Part shown: in pieces, positions 42,714-51,312 of the stretch
How positions within the stretch are numbered: position 1 is the first letter of the stretch
Layout of the letters: every line of letters starts with the position of its first letter
NCBI RefSeq assembly: GCF_019904255.1
Contig: NZ_CP063203.1
Location: 1,426,001 to 1,490,000, forward strand
Length of the DNA stretch: 64,000 nt
Origin: Marixanthomonas sp. SCSIO 43207
Lineage (GTDB): Bacteria > Bacteroidota > Bacteroidia > Flavobacteriales > Flavobacteriaceae
Direction: 5' to 3'
Program-made: the position numbers and the translations under genes
The notes under the pieces: model-generated
The model's database searches: none
The model's input: only the letters and a program-made list of their open reading frames with translations
Told to the model about the DNA's origin: nothing

Positions 42714-44968
42714 TCCTTTTTAGTTTTAAAGTTGGTTTTCTTCTTTTTATCAGGATTGGTAAAAAGACGCTTGAAAAATCCGTCACGTTTGGTAGGTTCA
42801 CAATCTAGCATTTTAATTACACTGGCAGAAGGTTGTTTAAATTGGGCTTCGGTAAGTTTATTAAAAACAGTGTCTTTATTCATTTTTTGAATCAATTTTG
42901 CAGCAATTGGCAATGCTGCATTGGCTCCTTGACCGGTTCTAGTTGTTTTAAAACCGATACGATGGTCGTCATTTCCTACCCAAGTAGCGGTAATTAATTT
43001 TGGCATTACAGAAACAAACCAAGCATCTTTATTTGATTGTGTAGTTCCGGTTTTTCCTCCCATATCATTTTTTATGCCATATGTGCTTCTTATGCGAGTA
43101 GCCGTACCGTTATTAACAACAGATTGTAGCATTTCTATCATTATCTGTCGGGTGCTTTCAGAAAAAGCGGGTTGTATAGTATCTTTTTTAGATTCAAACG
43201 TTTCTATTAATTCTCCTTTATCATTTTCAATTTTTAAAAGATAATGTGGTGAGGCAGGTTTGCTGCTGTTTACAAAAGCTGCGTAAGCACCTGTTAACTC
43301 TGCTAGGGATATTTCGGCAGTTCCGAGTGCTAATGAAGGTACTTTTGGTAAGGTTGATGTAATGCCCATTTTTTCTGCCATTTTTATGGTATTGTCAATC
43401 CCGGCTTCTTCCAAAACTTTTACTGAAACTGTATTGATCGATTTACTCAATGCAGTTTTTAAACTATAATTAAGGTATTTTTCTTCAATATCTCCCGAGT
43501 TTGAAGGGCTCCAGCCTTCCATATTTTCATACTCAACTTCTCTTGCTGAAAAATAATCACATGGTTGTACGCCATTGTCCAAAGCAGTTGTATACACAAT
43601 TGGTTTAAAGGTAGACCCTACTTGTCGTTTACTTTTTTTAACGTGATCATACTTAAAATGCTGAAAGTTTACACCGCCAACCCAAGATTTTACTGCTCCT
43701 GTATATGGGTCTATAGCTAATAACCCTGCATTTAAAAACTTTAAGTAATGTTGAATGCTGTCTATGGTACGTGCACTTACTTCTTTGTCACCATCGAGTG
43801 TGTACCATTGCATTTTCTTTTTCTTGCTCAAAGAATCGAGAATAGCTTTTTCTGAAACTCCAGTTGCTTTAAGTTTTTTGTAAGCAGTAGTTCTTTTTAC
43901 AACCGAACTAATTAATGCTTTATTTTTAAGCCAAGGAGCGTTATTTCCGTATTCGTTTTCAAAATTTTTTTGAAGATTTTTAAGATGTTCTTCAACTGCC
44001 TCTTCGGCATATTGCTGCATTTTTTTGTCTATTGTTGTATAGATTTTTAAACCGCTTGTGTATAAATTGTATGGAGTTTCCTTTGTTGAATTTTCTTTGC
44101 ACCAAGCTGCCATTTTTGTACGTAACTCTTCTCTAAAATAAGCTGCAAGGCCTTTTTGTTCATCAAAATTTCCGAAATTCAATGTTAATGAATCTGTTTT
44201 ATACGTGTTGTAATTGGTGTCGTTTAAAAAACCATATTTATGCATTTGATAGAGCACAACATTTCTTCTTTTTCGGCTTCGGTCAGGAAACTTGTTTGGA
44301 TCATAGGTGTACGTAGCTTTTAAAGTTCCTATTAATGTTGCTGCTTCAGACGGTGATAAGTCTGAGGCATTTTTATTAAAAAATTTGAGCGCGGCACTTT
44401 GAATTCCGTAGGTGTTACCACTAAAGGGAACGGTGTTAAAATAGAGTTCGAGTATTTCTTTTTTATCATAATTGTTTTCTAGTCTTCTAGCTACAATCAT
44501 TTCTTTGGTTTTAACCACCGGAATTGTCAAAAATCCATAATTTTTTCTTTTGAAGAGGTTTTTGGCTAGTTGTTGTGTAATGGTGCTTCCTCCGCCACTA
44601 CTAGCGTCCTGTAGTAAAATTGTCTTGAAGAATACGCGCACTAAACTTCTAGTGTCAATACCGTTATGGTCATAAAACCGAACATCCTCTGTAGCTAATA
44701 AAGCGTCAATGGCGTGTTGCGGTATTTGAGAGAAGGGAATGGGTTGTCTGTTTGAAAGATAAAACTTTCCTATGAGTTCATTATTTACGTCATAAATTTC
44801 AGAAGCTTTATACTGCGAAAGGCTTTGTATTTCTTTCTTACCTGGAATGGAGCCCCAAACCCCAAAATAAACGCTTAAAATGAATAGAAATAAAATACCT
44901 AAACAGCCTCCAGCAATTTTAAGAAGTAATTTACCGTATTTTTTTAAGGTTGTTTTTTGCATACTCAA
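42710..44968 (-). CDS. Penicillin-binding protein 1A (class A)
   Basis: 752 residues. One N-terminal membrane helix (about 18-35), a GT51 glycosyltransferase domain (ALLATEDVRFYDHNGID with the catalytic Glu; GGGSTITQQLAKNLF) and a transpeptidase domain with SxxK (GSTFKP), SxN (SKSIN) and KTG (GGKTGTTQS). It polymerises and cross-links peptidoglycan at the outer face of the inner membrane. The C-terminus ends in a Lys-rich tail (DKKKKTNFKTKKD). Single gene, convergent with folC. Confidence 0.95.
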   Translation of the reverse strand: MSMQKTTLKKYGKLLLKIAGGCLGILFLFILSVYFGVWGSIPGKKEIQSLSQYKASEIYDVNNELIGKFYLSNRQPIPFSQIPQHAIDALLATEDVRFYDHNGIDTRSLVRVFFKTILLQDASSGGGSTITQQLAKNLFKRKNYGFLTIPVVKTKEMIVARRLENNYDKKEILELYFNTVPFSGNTYGIQSAALKFFNKNASDLSPSEAATLIGTLKATYTYDPNKFPDRSRKRRNVVLYQMHKYGFLNDTNYNTYKTDSLTLNFGNFDEQKGLAAYFREELRTKMAAWCKENSTKETPYNLYTSGLKIYTTIDKKMQQYAEEAVEEHLKNLQKNFENEYGNNAPWLKNKALISSVVKRTTAYKKLKATGVSEKAILDSLSKKKKMQWYTLDGDKEVSARTIDSIQHYLKFLNAGLLAIDPYTGAVKSWVGGVNFQHFKYDHVKKSKRQVGSTFKPIVYTTALDNGVQPCDYFSAREVEYENMEGWSPSNSGDIEEKYLNYSLKTALSKSINTVSVKVLEEAGIDNTIKMAEKMGITSTLPKVPSLALGTAEISLAELTGAYAAFVNSSKPASPHYLLKIENDKGELIETFESKKDTIQPAFSESTRQIMIEMLQSVVNNGTATRIRSTYGIKNDMGGKTGTTQSNKDAWFVSVMPKLITATWVGNDDHRIGFKTTRTGQGANAALPIAAKLIQKMNKDTVFNKLTEAQFKQPSASVIKMLDCEPTKRDGFFKRLFTNPDKKKKTNFKTKKD

Positions 44969-45087
44969 TTGTGCTATTAACCTGACAAATAAACGTAATC
45001 TTATCTCGTAGATTATGTGTTTAACGTAACTTTATCATCTGCATAAAAGATATTTGTTGAAAATGATATAATTTTTTTAAATTTTTG

Positions 45088-45118
45088 TTTGTGGGTATTA
45101 AAAAGTAGCTTATATTTG
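45088..45118 (+). promoter_or_regulatory. Promoter of tRNA-Val
   Basis: TTTG (45088-45091), exactly 19 bases, TATATTTG (45111-45118): a full match to the Bacteroidota sigma consensus. Transcription would start about 10 bases before the mature tRNA. The rest of the PBP1A-tRNA gap (44969-45087) is AT-rich without further recognisable signals. Confidence 0.8.
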
Positions 45119-45134
45119 CAACCGCTAACAGCAA

Positions 45135-45212
45135 GGGCGCGTAGCTCAGTTGGTTCAGAGCACTTGGTTTACACCCAAGGGGTCAGGGGTTCGAATCCCT
45201 TCGCGCCCACCA
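45135..45212 (+). tRNA. tRNA-Val (anticodon UAC)
   Basis: A complete cloverleaf: acceptor GGGCGCG/CGCGCCC, D-arm GCTC/GAGC, anticodon stem CTTGG/CCAAG with loop TTTACAC (anticodon TAC), T-arm with TTCGAAT loop, discriminator A and an encoded CCA. An intrinsic terminator follows at once. Confidence 0.97.
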
Positions 45213-45216
45213 CTTT

Positions 45217-45241
45217 AACCCGATGATTTTTTCATCGGGTT
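45217..45241. terminator. Intrinsic terminator of tRNA-Val
   Basis: AACCCGATGA pairs with TCATCGGGTT around loop TTTTT, followed by a T run. Confidence 0.9.
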
Positions 45242-45330
45242 TTTTATTTCCCTATATTTTTTAAATATTACAACTTAATCACACCTACTTACTGTGGGTT
45301 GCTTATCTTAGTATCACAAAAAAAACCTGA

Positions 45331-46308
45331 GTGAATCCAATAATTAGAAATATTATAGTTGAGAGTGTTAAACGTCGTTATAGAAAGGATAATACGAATA
45401 ATGATGAGCAACTAATTCAAAAAAAAGCTGATAATCTTGTTGTAGAAATTAAACACGAGATTTCAGATTTTATTTACTTGATTATTGGTGTATTATCAGC
45501 AACTTTAGGATTGGAAGGTTTCTTATTACCCAATTCTTTTATAGATGGTGGCGTAACCGGAATATCACTTATTGTGAAAGAATTGACTGGTATTTCACTA
45601 CCTATTTTAATCTTTTTTATCAATTTACCATTTTTAATTTTGGGCTACTTTGCCATAAGTAAACGCTTTGCTATAAAAAGTGTTTTCGGTATTTTATTTT
45701 TATCTCTTTCTCTTTATTTAATTCCTATTCCTTCAATAACTGAAGATGGAATATTAATAGCAACTTTTGGTGGATTGTTTTTAGGTCTGGGGATAGGGAT
45801 GGCAATTCGTGGAGGTGCTATTATTGATGGTACTGAAGTTCTAGCTATATATTTAAGTAGAAAAACAAATTTAACGGTTGGGAATGTTATTTTAATATTT
45901 AATGTCCTCATTTTCTTGACTGCAGCCTATTTTCTATCTACTGAAATAGCATTATATGCCATATTAACCTACTTTGCAGCATCAAAAACAGTTGATTTTG
46001 TTATTGATGGTATTGAAGAGTTTATGGGAGTTACTATTGTTTCAGAAAAAAATGAAGAAATACGCCAAGCCATTATTAGTAAAATGGGAAGAGGATGTAC
46101 TATTTATAAAGCACAAAACGGTTTTGCAAAAAGTGGCGAGCAGTTAAAAGATACAAATGTTATTTATACTGTAATTACACGTTTGGAAATGTCAAAACTT
46201 AAAACTGAAATTGATAAAATTGATCACGAAGCTTTTATAATAATGGCGTCTATAAAAGATGCTAAAGGCGGCATGATAAAGAAAAAGCCTTTAAAAAAGA
46301 TTAAATAG
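45331..46308 (+). CDS. YitT family membrane protein with C-terminal DUF2179
   Basis: 325 residues from a GTG start. A charged N-terminal helix precedes about five membrane helices (about 43-220), starting IIGVLSATLGLEGFLLPNSFIDGGVTGISLIV as in YitT proteins. The C-terminal soluble domain (about 235-315; GRGCTIYKAQNGFAK ... VITRLEMSKLK) is DUF2179. Function unknown; YitT proteins are inner-membrane proteins widespread in bacteria. Convergent with murF, 5 bases apart, with no terminator hairpin evident between them. Confidence 0.85.
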   Translation: MNPIIRNIIVESVKRRYRKDNTNNDEQLIQKKADNLVVEIKHEISDFIYLIIGVLSATLGLEGFLLPNSFIDGGVTGISLIVKELTGISLPILIFFINLPFLILGYFAISKRFAIKSVFGILFLSLSLYLIPIPSITEDGILIATFGGLFLGLGIGMAIRGGAIIDGTEVLAIYLSRKTNLTVGNVILIFNVLIFLTAAYFLSTEIALYAILTYFAASKTVDFVIDGIEEFMGVTIVSEKNEEIRQAIISKMGRGCTIYKAQNGFAKSGEQLKDTNVIYTVITRLEMSKLKTEIDKIDHEAFIIMASIKDAKGGMIKKKPLKKIK

Positions 46309-46313
46309 AGCTG

Positions 46314-47576
46314 CTAAAGCATTTCCAAAACACGTTCTAGTGCCATTCCGCGAGAGCCTTTTATTAAAAAGAAACTACTGTTAATCTCACTTACATTAAA
46401 GTTTTTTTTGAAATCATCAAAAGTTTTATATTTCTGAATATGCACAGCTTCAGAATTTGTTCTGAAAAAATTTTCACCCAATAAATAAACGGTTGCAAAT
46501 GGATTTTCCTTTAAAAAGGATGCTACGTGCTCGTGTTCCTTTTGGGCTTCTGCGCCCAACTCAAACATATCTCCAAGTATAAGAATTTTATCATCACCTT
46601 TGGTTTGTTTAAAATTCAATAAAGCAGCCATCATACTAGTAGGGTTTGCATTGTAAGCATCCATAATGATGTGATGACCATTTTTTTCAATGCGTTGTGA
46701 TCTATTATTTTGTGGAATGTAGTTTTCTATACCATTTTTAATTTGTTGGGCCGAAACTTTAAAAAAATCACCTATTGCAATCGCTGCAGCAATATTGTTA
46801 AAGTTATAAAGGCCAACCAGATTACTTTGTATCTCATTGTTTTTGAAGAGCACTTTTACTTCGTTTGTAGCATCTATTAATTGAATTAAATGTTCGTCAA
46901 AAACTACTCGATTTAAGTCTTTGGTGAGCTCAAGCTGTTTGTTGTCAGTACCGTTTACAAAAACGGTTTTAGAATGTTTTTTAAGGTAGGTATACATTTC
47001 AGATTTACCTTTGATAACACCTTCAATACCCCCAAAACCTTCAAGGTGAGCTTTCCCAAAATTGGTTATATATCCATAATCTGGTTGTGCAATTTCACAA
47101 AGACTTTCAATTTCGTGTAAATGATTTGCGCCCATTTCTACAATTCCAATCTCTGTGGTTTTATCCATTGAAAGCAAGGTAAGAGGAACACCAATATGAT
47201 TGTTTAGATTTCCTTGAGTTGCAGTTGTTTTAAACTTTTCTGAAAGTACTGCATTAATTAATTCTTTGGTCGTTGTTTTACCATTGCTTCCGGTGAGTGA
47301 AATAATAGGAATCTTTAAATATTCACGATGGAAACTAGCTAGTTTCTGAAGGGTTTGCAAACAGTCATCAACCAAAATGGTATGATTGTTTTGAAATGCT
47401 TCCTCGTCAATAATCACCTTGTAAGCTCCTTTTTTTAGGGCTTCATCTGCAAATGTATTTCCATTAAAGTTTTCGCCTTTTAAGGCTATAAAAAGACAAT
47501 CTTTTTTAATTTTACGAGTATCTGTGCAAACGCCACTACTTTCTAAAAATTCTTTGTGAAGTTGTTCAATTATCAT
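46314..47576 (-). CDS. murF: UDP-N-acetylmuramoyl-tripeptide--D-alanyl-D-alanine ligase
   Basis: 420 residues. DTRKIKKDCLFIALKGENFNGN marks the N-terminal MurF domain; the central ATP site is ISLTGSNGKTTTKEL, followed by NLNNHIGVPLTLL and EMGANHLHEIESL; the C-terminal ligase domain has ILGDMFELG. It adds D-Ala-D-Ala to the cell-wall precursor in the cytoplasm. It lies 61 bases downstream of the second gldJ on the same strand, the murF-gldJ neighbourhood known from gliding flavobacteria. Confidence 0.95.
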   Translation of the reverse strand: MIIEQLHKEFLESSGVCTDTRKIKKDCLFIALKGENFNGNTFADEALKKGAYKVIIDEEAFQNNHTILVDDCLQTLQKLASFHREYLKIPIISLTGSNGKTTTKELINAVLSEKFKTTATQGNLNNHIGVPLTLLSMDKTTEIGIVEMGANHLHEIESLCEIAQPDYGYITNFGKAHLEGFGGIEGVIKGKSEMYTYLKKHSKTVFVNGTDNKQLELTKDLNRVVFDEHLIQLIDATNEVKVLFKNNEIQSNLVGLYNFNNIAAAIAIGDFFKVSAQQIKNGIENYIPQNNRSQRIEKNGHHIIMDAYNANPTSMMAALLNFKQTKGDDKILILGDMFELGAEAQKEHEHVASFLKENPFATVYLLGENFFRTNSEAVHIQKYKTFDDFKKNFNVSEINSSFFLIKGSRGMALERVLEML

Positions 47577-47637
47577 AAATTAAAAATACTGAATGCGTTT
47601 GTTAAAGCAGATTAAATTATGTTTTCTTAAGAAAAAT

Positions 47638-49305
47638 TTAGTGAGTTGCTCTTTTATTTTTCTTTTTAAATTTTGAGCCAACTCGTGACATTGCGCACCT
47701 AAAACCTATATAGTTAGTTGCCATATATTCTGGTAAGTACCTTCGTTGCGCAGGGTCTAGCCAAAAGTCTCTATCTTTCCACGAGCCGCCTTTATAGACG
47801 CGAACTTGATCATTTATTAATGTATTTCTTTTTGATGAGTGGTCATAATCTTTGACTATGTTGCCCAAACTATCCGTTTGAACTTTATAAATAGGTGCGT
47901 TATACATTCGTCTAGGGTTTCCGTTGCTATCTACATCTGAAAAAGCAGGATTATATCGTAACGACTCTTTATCTCCATCTCTATAATTTCTGTTATCACT
48001 TTTTGAAAAATTGATGCGTAAATGGGTTTCTTTTTTGTCAACAGGAACTTGTAATAACTCACCAGGATATTTTCTTGCAATAACAGTTCCGTTGGGTAAA
48101 GTGTCGTATTTCATAGTTTCTGGGGTAATTACCTGTACGTTTCGATTGTCATCCAAAGCATTTTTTGTGTAAATATTTCCTCTGAAATAATTAAAATCAT
48201 TGTAATCATCATCAACAATAGGGCGGTAAATGTCTGCTACCCATTCTGCAACATTACCGGCCATATCATATAAGCCATAGGCATTGGGTTGATATGATTT
48301 AATCTGTGCAGTCACATCGGCTCCGTCGTCACTCCAACCTGCAATACCGCCATAATCTCCGTCTGCTTGTTTAAAATTGGCGAGTTGATCCCCTCTGTTT
48401 TTTCGCTGTATAGAGCGTGTGTAGTTGCCACTCCAAGGATATTTTTTTCTTCCTTTGTACGCATTGTTTTTTCTAATTCCTACTAGACCTAACGCTGCGT
48501 ATTCCCATTCTGCTTCGGTAGGTAAACGATAATCAGGTAATAATATTCCATCTTTTCTTCTTACAAAAATTTGCGTACTGTCCCCTTTTTTATTCAGTTT
48601 TTGAGAATGTTTACTTCCGGCTGTGATACTATCATTTCCTCCATAGGTTAGGGTTGGTGCTTTTAAATAGGTTTCGGTTGTAAAAACTGAAGTTGGGCTA
48701 CTGTTGTATTTGGTATTTTCTTGTATAAAACCTTCTTCTTCTAAAATACGCTCATTCACCCTGTCTGTACGCCATTTTGAAAACTCAACGGCTTGAATCC
48801 AACTCACACCTACCACAGGATATTCTGCGTAAGCAGGGTGTCTTAAATATTGATTTACCATAGTTTCATTGTATCCTAATCTAGTTCTCCAAACAAGTGT
48901 GTCTGGCAAGGCTCCATTGTAAATTTTTCTAAAGTTTTTTTCTTCCGGCGGAAACACCTTTTTTAACCAATCGAGATATTCTAGGTACATAAGGTTGGTA
49001 ACTTCGGTTTCATCCATATAAAAGGATTGAACATGTTGTTTGTTGGGAGTGTTATTCCAATCGCCCATAGGGTCATCTTGAACGCGGCCCATTGTGAATG
49101 TTCCGCCTTCTATAAAAACGAGTCCTGGACCTGTTTCTTGTTCTTTTGGCTTGATATTCCGTTTACCACTTCCATCTCTTCCAAAAGCACTCCAGCCGGT
49201 AGCTCTAGAGCTTTTAGTATAATCTCTTGAATTGTTACAACCTAGTAGTAATAAAATGAAAGAAAGCCCAATAAAATATTGAAAGAGAGTAGTGGTTTTA
49301 AGCAT
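47638..49305 (-). CDS. gldJ: GldJ-like gliding motility lipoprotein, second tandem copy
   Basis: 555 residues, lipoprotein Cys23 (LLLLGC). The body is a formylglycine-generating-enzyme-like (sulfatase-modifying factor) fold: FIEGGTFTMGRVQDDP, FYMDETEVTNLMYLEYLDWL, PVVGVSWIQAVEFSKWRTDRVNE, GLYDMAGNVAEWVAD and a closing YIGFRCAMSRVGSK. Closely similar throughout to the gene at 49420 but more divergent at the N-terminal linker, around residues 195-240 and at the C-terminus. In Flavobacterium GldJ is an outer-membrane lipoprotein needed for gliding and for stability of GldK. A terminator separates it from the first copy, so it may have its own promoter or be read at a lower level. Confidence 0.85.
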   Translation of the reverse strand: MLKTTTLFQYFIGLSFILLLLGCNNSRDYTKSSRATGWSAFGRDGSGKRNIKPKEQETGPGLVFIEGGTFTMGRVQDDPMGDWNNTPNKQHVQSFYMDETEVTNLMYLEYLDWLKKVFPPEEKNFRKIYNGALPDTLVWRTRLGYNETMVNQYLRHPAYAEYPVVGVSWIQAVEFSKWRTDRVNERILEEEGFIQENTKYNSSPTSVFTTETYLKAPTLTYGGNDSITAGSKHSQKLNKKGDSTQIFVRRKDGILLPDYRLPTEAEWEYAALGLVGIRKNNAYKGRKKYPWSGNYTRSIQRKNRGDQLANFKQADGDYGGIAGWSDDGADVTAQIKSYQPNAYGLYDMAGNVAEWVADIYRPIVDDDYNDFNYFRGNIYTKNALDDNRNVQVITPETMKYDTLPNGTVIARKYPGELLQVPVDKKETHLRINFSKSDNRNYRDGDKESLRYNPAFSDVDSNGNPRRMYNAPIYKVQTDSLGNIVKDYDHSSKRNTLINDQVRVYKGGSWKDRDFWLDPAQRRYLPEYMATNYIGFRCAMSRVGSKFKKKNKRATH

Positions 49306-49374
49306 ATGTTTTAAGCTGTTTTATGAAAGCAGCAAGTTAAAAAAAAATTGAATGTAATATGTTTTTAAAATAAA

Positions 49375-49399
49375 AAAGCCCTGAGAGTATCAGGGCTTT
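49375..49399. terminator. Intrinsic terminator between the two gldJ copies
   Basis: AAAGCCCTGA pairs with TCAGGGCTTT around loop GAGTA, 20 bases past the stop of the upstream gldJ on the minus strand. Confidence 0.8.
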
Positions 49400-49419
49400 A
49401 AATTTTATATATTTTTTAT

Positions 49420-51099
49420 TTAATTTCTTGGACGTTTTCCTTTCTTAGATTTTGATCCTACTCTAGACATTGCACATCTAAAGCCAATGTAGTCTGTAGC
49501 CATATCTTGAGGGAAATAGCGTCTTTGTGCAGGGTCTAACCAGTAGTCTCTATCTCTCCAAGAACCACCTTTATAAACGCGCACTTCGTTGTCTATTAAA
49601 GTTGTTCTTCGGCTAGATTCATCATATTGCATTTCTATACGTCCTGTACTGTCTGAATACACTCTGTGTTTTGGTGAATTGTACATGCGTTCTTCTTCAT
49701 TTTCATCACCTGAGTTAAATTCATCTGCGAAAGACTGGTAGCGACGTGAAGAACGTCTGTCACCATCTCTAAAATCACGGTTATCGCTTTCTGAGAAATT
49801 GGTTCTTAAATAAGTTTGCTCTTCACCAACAGGAACTTGTAATATCTCACCTGGTAGGTTTCTTGCTACAATCTTACCGTTGCTTAATGTGTCATAAACG
49901 ATAGAGTCTGATGTTACAATTTTTACTTTTCCGTCTTCTCCAATTGCGTTTTTGGTATATACGTTTCCGCGATAGTAGTTAAAATCGTTAAACTCATCAT
50001 CAACTATTGGTCTGTATACATCTGCAACCCACTCGGCAACGTTTCCTGCCATATCATAAAGCCCGAAGTCATTAGCTTCATATGATTTTACTTCAGCAGT
50101 AATATCTGCTCCGTCATCGCTCCATCCTGCAATACCTCCATAGTCACCATCACCTTGCTTAAAGTTGGCTAATTGATCACCTCGGCTTCTTCTTTTGCCA
50201 GAACGTGTATATTGTCCATCCCAAGGGTATTTTTTTCTACCTCTATATACATTGTAGTTACGAAGTCCCACTAGGCCTAGAGCGGCATATTCCCACTCTG
50301 CTTCTGTAGGTAAACGATACCCAGGAAGTAGCAATCCATCTTTACGTTGTACGTATAGATTTGTACTATCTTCACTTCGTTCAACAATACGTTCAGAAGT
50401 TCTTCCTCCTCTTGTGATTGAATCTTTACCACCATACGTTTGGCTAGGTGCGTTCAAATAAGTTTGAGTGCTAAAGGTTTCGCCTGGCTCTACATCATAT
50501 CGAGCTCCACGTGCTGTGTAGCCTTCTTCTTCTAGTATTAATTCATTAACACGGTCTGTTCTCCACTTGCTGAATTCAACAGCTTGAATCCAACTTACTC
50601 CTACCACAGGATAATTGGCATAAGCCGGGTGGCGCAAGTAATTGTTTGTCATTACTTCATTATATCCTAAGCGGTTTCTCCATACCAAGGTATCTGGTAA
50701 TGCACCTTCGTAGATTTGACGGTAATTTTCTTCAGATGGTGGAAACACGCTTTTTAACCAATCTAAATATTCAAGATACATAAGGTTGGTTACCTCGGTT
50801 TCGTCCATGTAAAAAGACTGAACATGCTGCTGAGTAGGGGTGTTATTCCAGTCGTGCATAGGATCATCTTGTACTCTACCCATGGTAAAAGTACCTCCTT
50901 CAATAAAAATAAGTCCAGGACCGGTTTCTTGTTCTTTAGCTTTAGGGTTGTATTTAAAACCACCTTCTTTGGCGTTCATTTTCCAACCAGTTGCACGAGA
51001 ACTGTCTTTATAGTCTCTAGAGTTGTTGCAACTTACAATAAGACCAGTTGCCATTAATGCTATAAATAGACGTAATGCTAAGGTTTTGTTTAAGTTCAT
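49420..51099 (-). CDS. gldJ: Gliding motility lipoprotein GldJ
   Basis: 559 residues, about the length of Flavobacterium johnsoniae GldJ. Lipoprotein Cys24 (GLIVSC), SSRATGWKMN linker, then the formylglycine-generating-enzyme-like domain (FIEGGTFTMGRVQDDPMHDWNN, FYMDETEVTNLMYLEYLDWL, GLYDMAGNVAEWVAD, YIGFRCAMSRVGSKSKKGK). It works with GldK/GldL/GldM/GldN in T9SS and gliding. It is judged the orthologue over the downstream copy because its N-terminal linker and the DDPMHDWNNTPTQQHVQ stretch are closer to the Flavobacterium protein as I remember it. Divergent from porU. Confidence 0.9.
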   Translation of the reverse strand: MNLNKTLALRLFIALMATGLIVSCNNSRDYKDSSRATGWKMNAKEGGFKYNPKAKEQETGPGLIFIEGGTFTMGRVQDDPMHDWNNTPTQQHVQSFYMDETEVTNLMYLEYLDWLKSVFPPSEENYRQIYEGALPDTLVWRNRLGYNEVMTNNYLRHPAYANYPVVGVSWIQAVEFSKWRTDRVNELILEEEGYTARGARYDVEPGETFSTQTYLNAPSQTYGGKDSITRGGRTSERIVERSEDSTNLYVQRKDGLLLPGYRLPTEAEWEYAALGLVGLRNYNVYRGRKKYPWDGQYTRSGKRRSRGDQLANFKQGDGDYGGIAGWSDDGADITAEVKSYEANDFGLYDMAGNVAEWVADVYRPIVDDEFNDFNYYRGNVYTKNAIGEDGKVKIVTSDSIVYDTLSNGKIVARNLPGEILQVPVGEEQTYLRTNFSESDNRDFRDGDRRSSRRYQSFADEFNSGDENEEERMYNSPKHRVYSDSTGRIEMQYDESSRRTTLIDNEVRVYKGGSWRDRDYWLDPAQRRYFPQDMATDYIGFRCAMSRVGSKSKKGKRPRN

Positions 51100-51290
51100 A
51101 GTTAGATTTATGAATAAAATTGGGTTTGCAATATAATAATTAACGGTAAAATACCAATAATATTTTATTATTATTGATTTGTTAGTTTTTTGGAATGCTG
51201 CCTACTAACACGTTTACAAACGTAGTTTTTATTTAATTATTACATAAAATCTAAAAAGCAAAAACTTTCAAATAAAAACCATACTAAGTG

Positions 51291-51298
51291 TATATTTG
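51291..51298 (+). promoter_or_regulatory. Candidate -7 element of porU
   Basis: TATATTTG fits TAnnTTTG 14 bases before the likely ATG; a TTTC 21 bases upstream is a one-mismatch -33 candidate. Confidence 0.45.
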
Positions 51299-51312
51299 AT
51301 GCGTTATTGATT

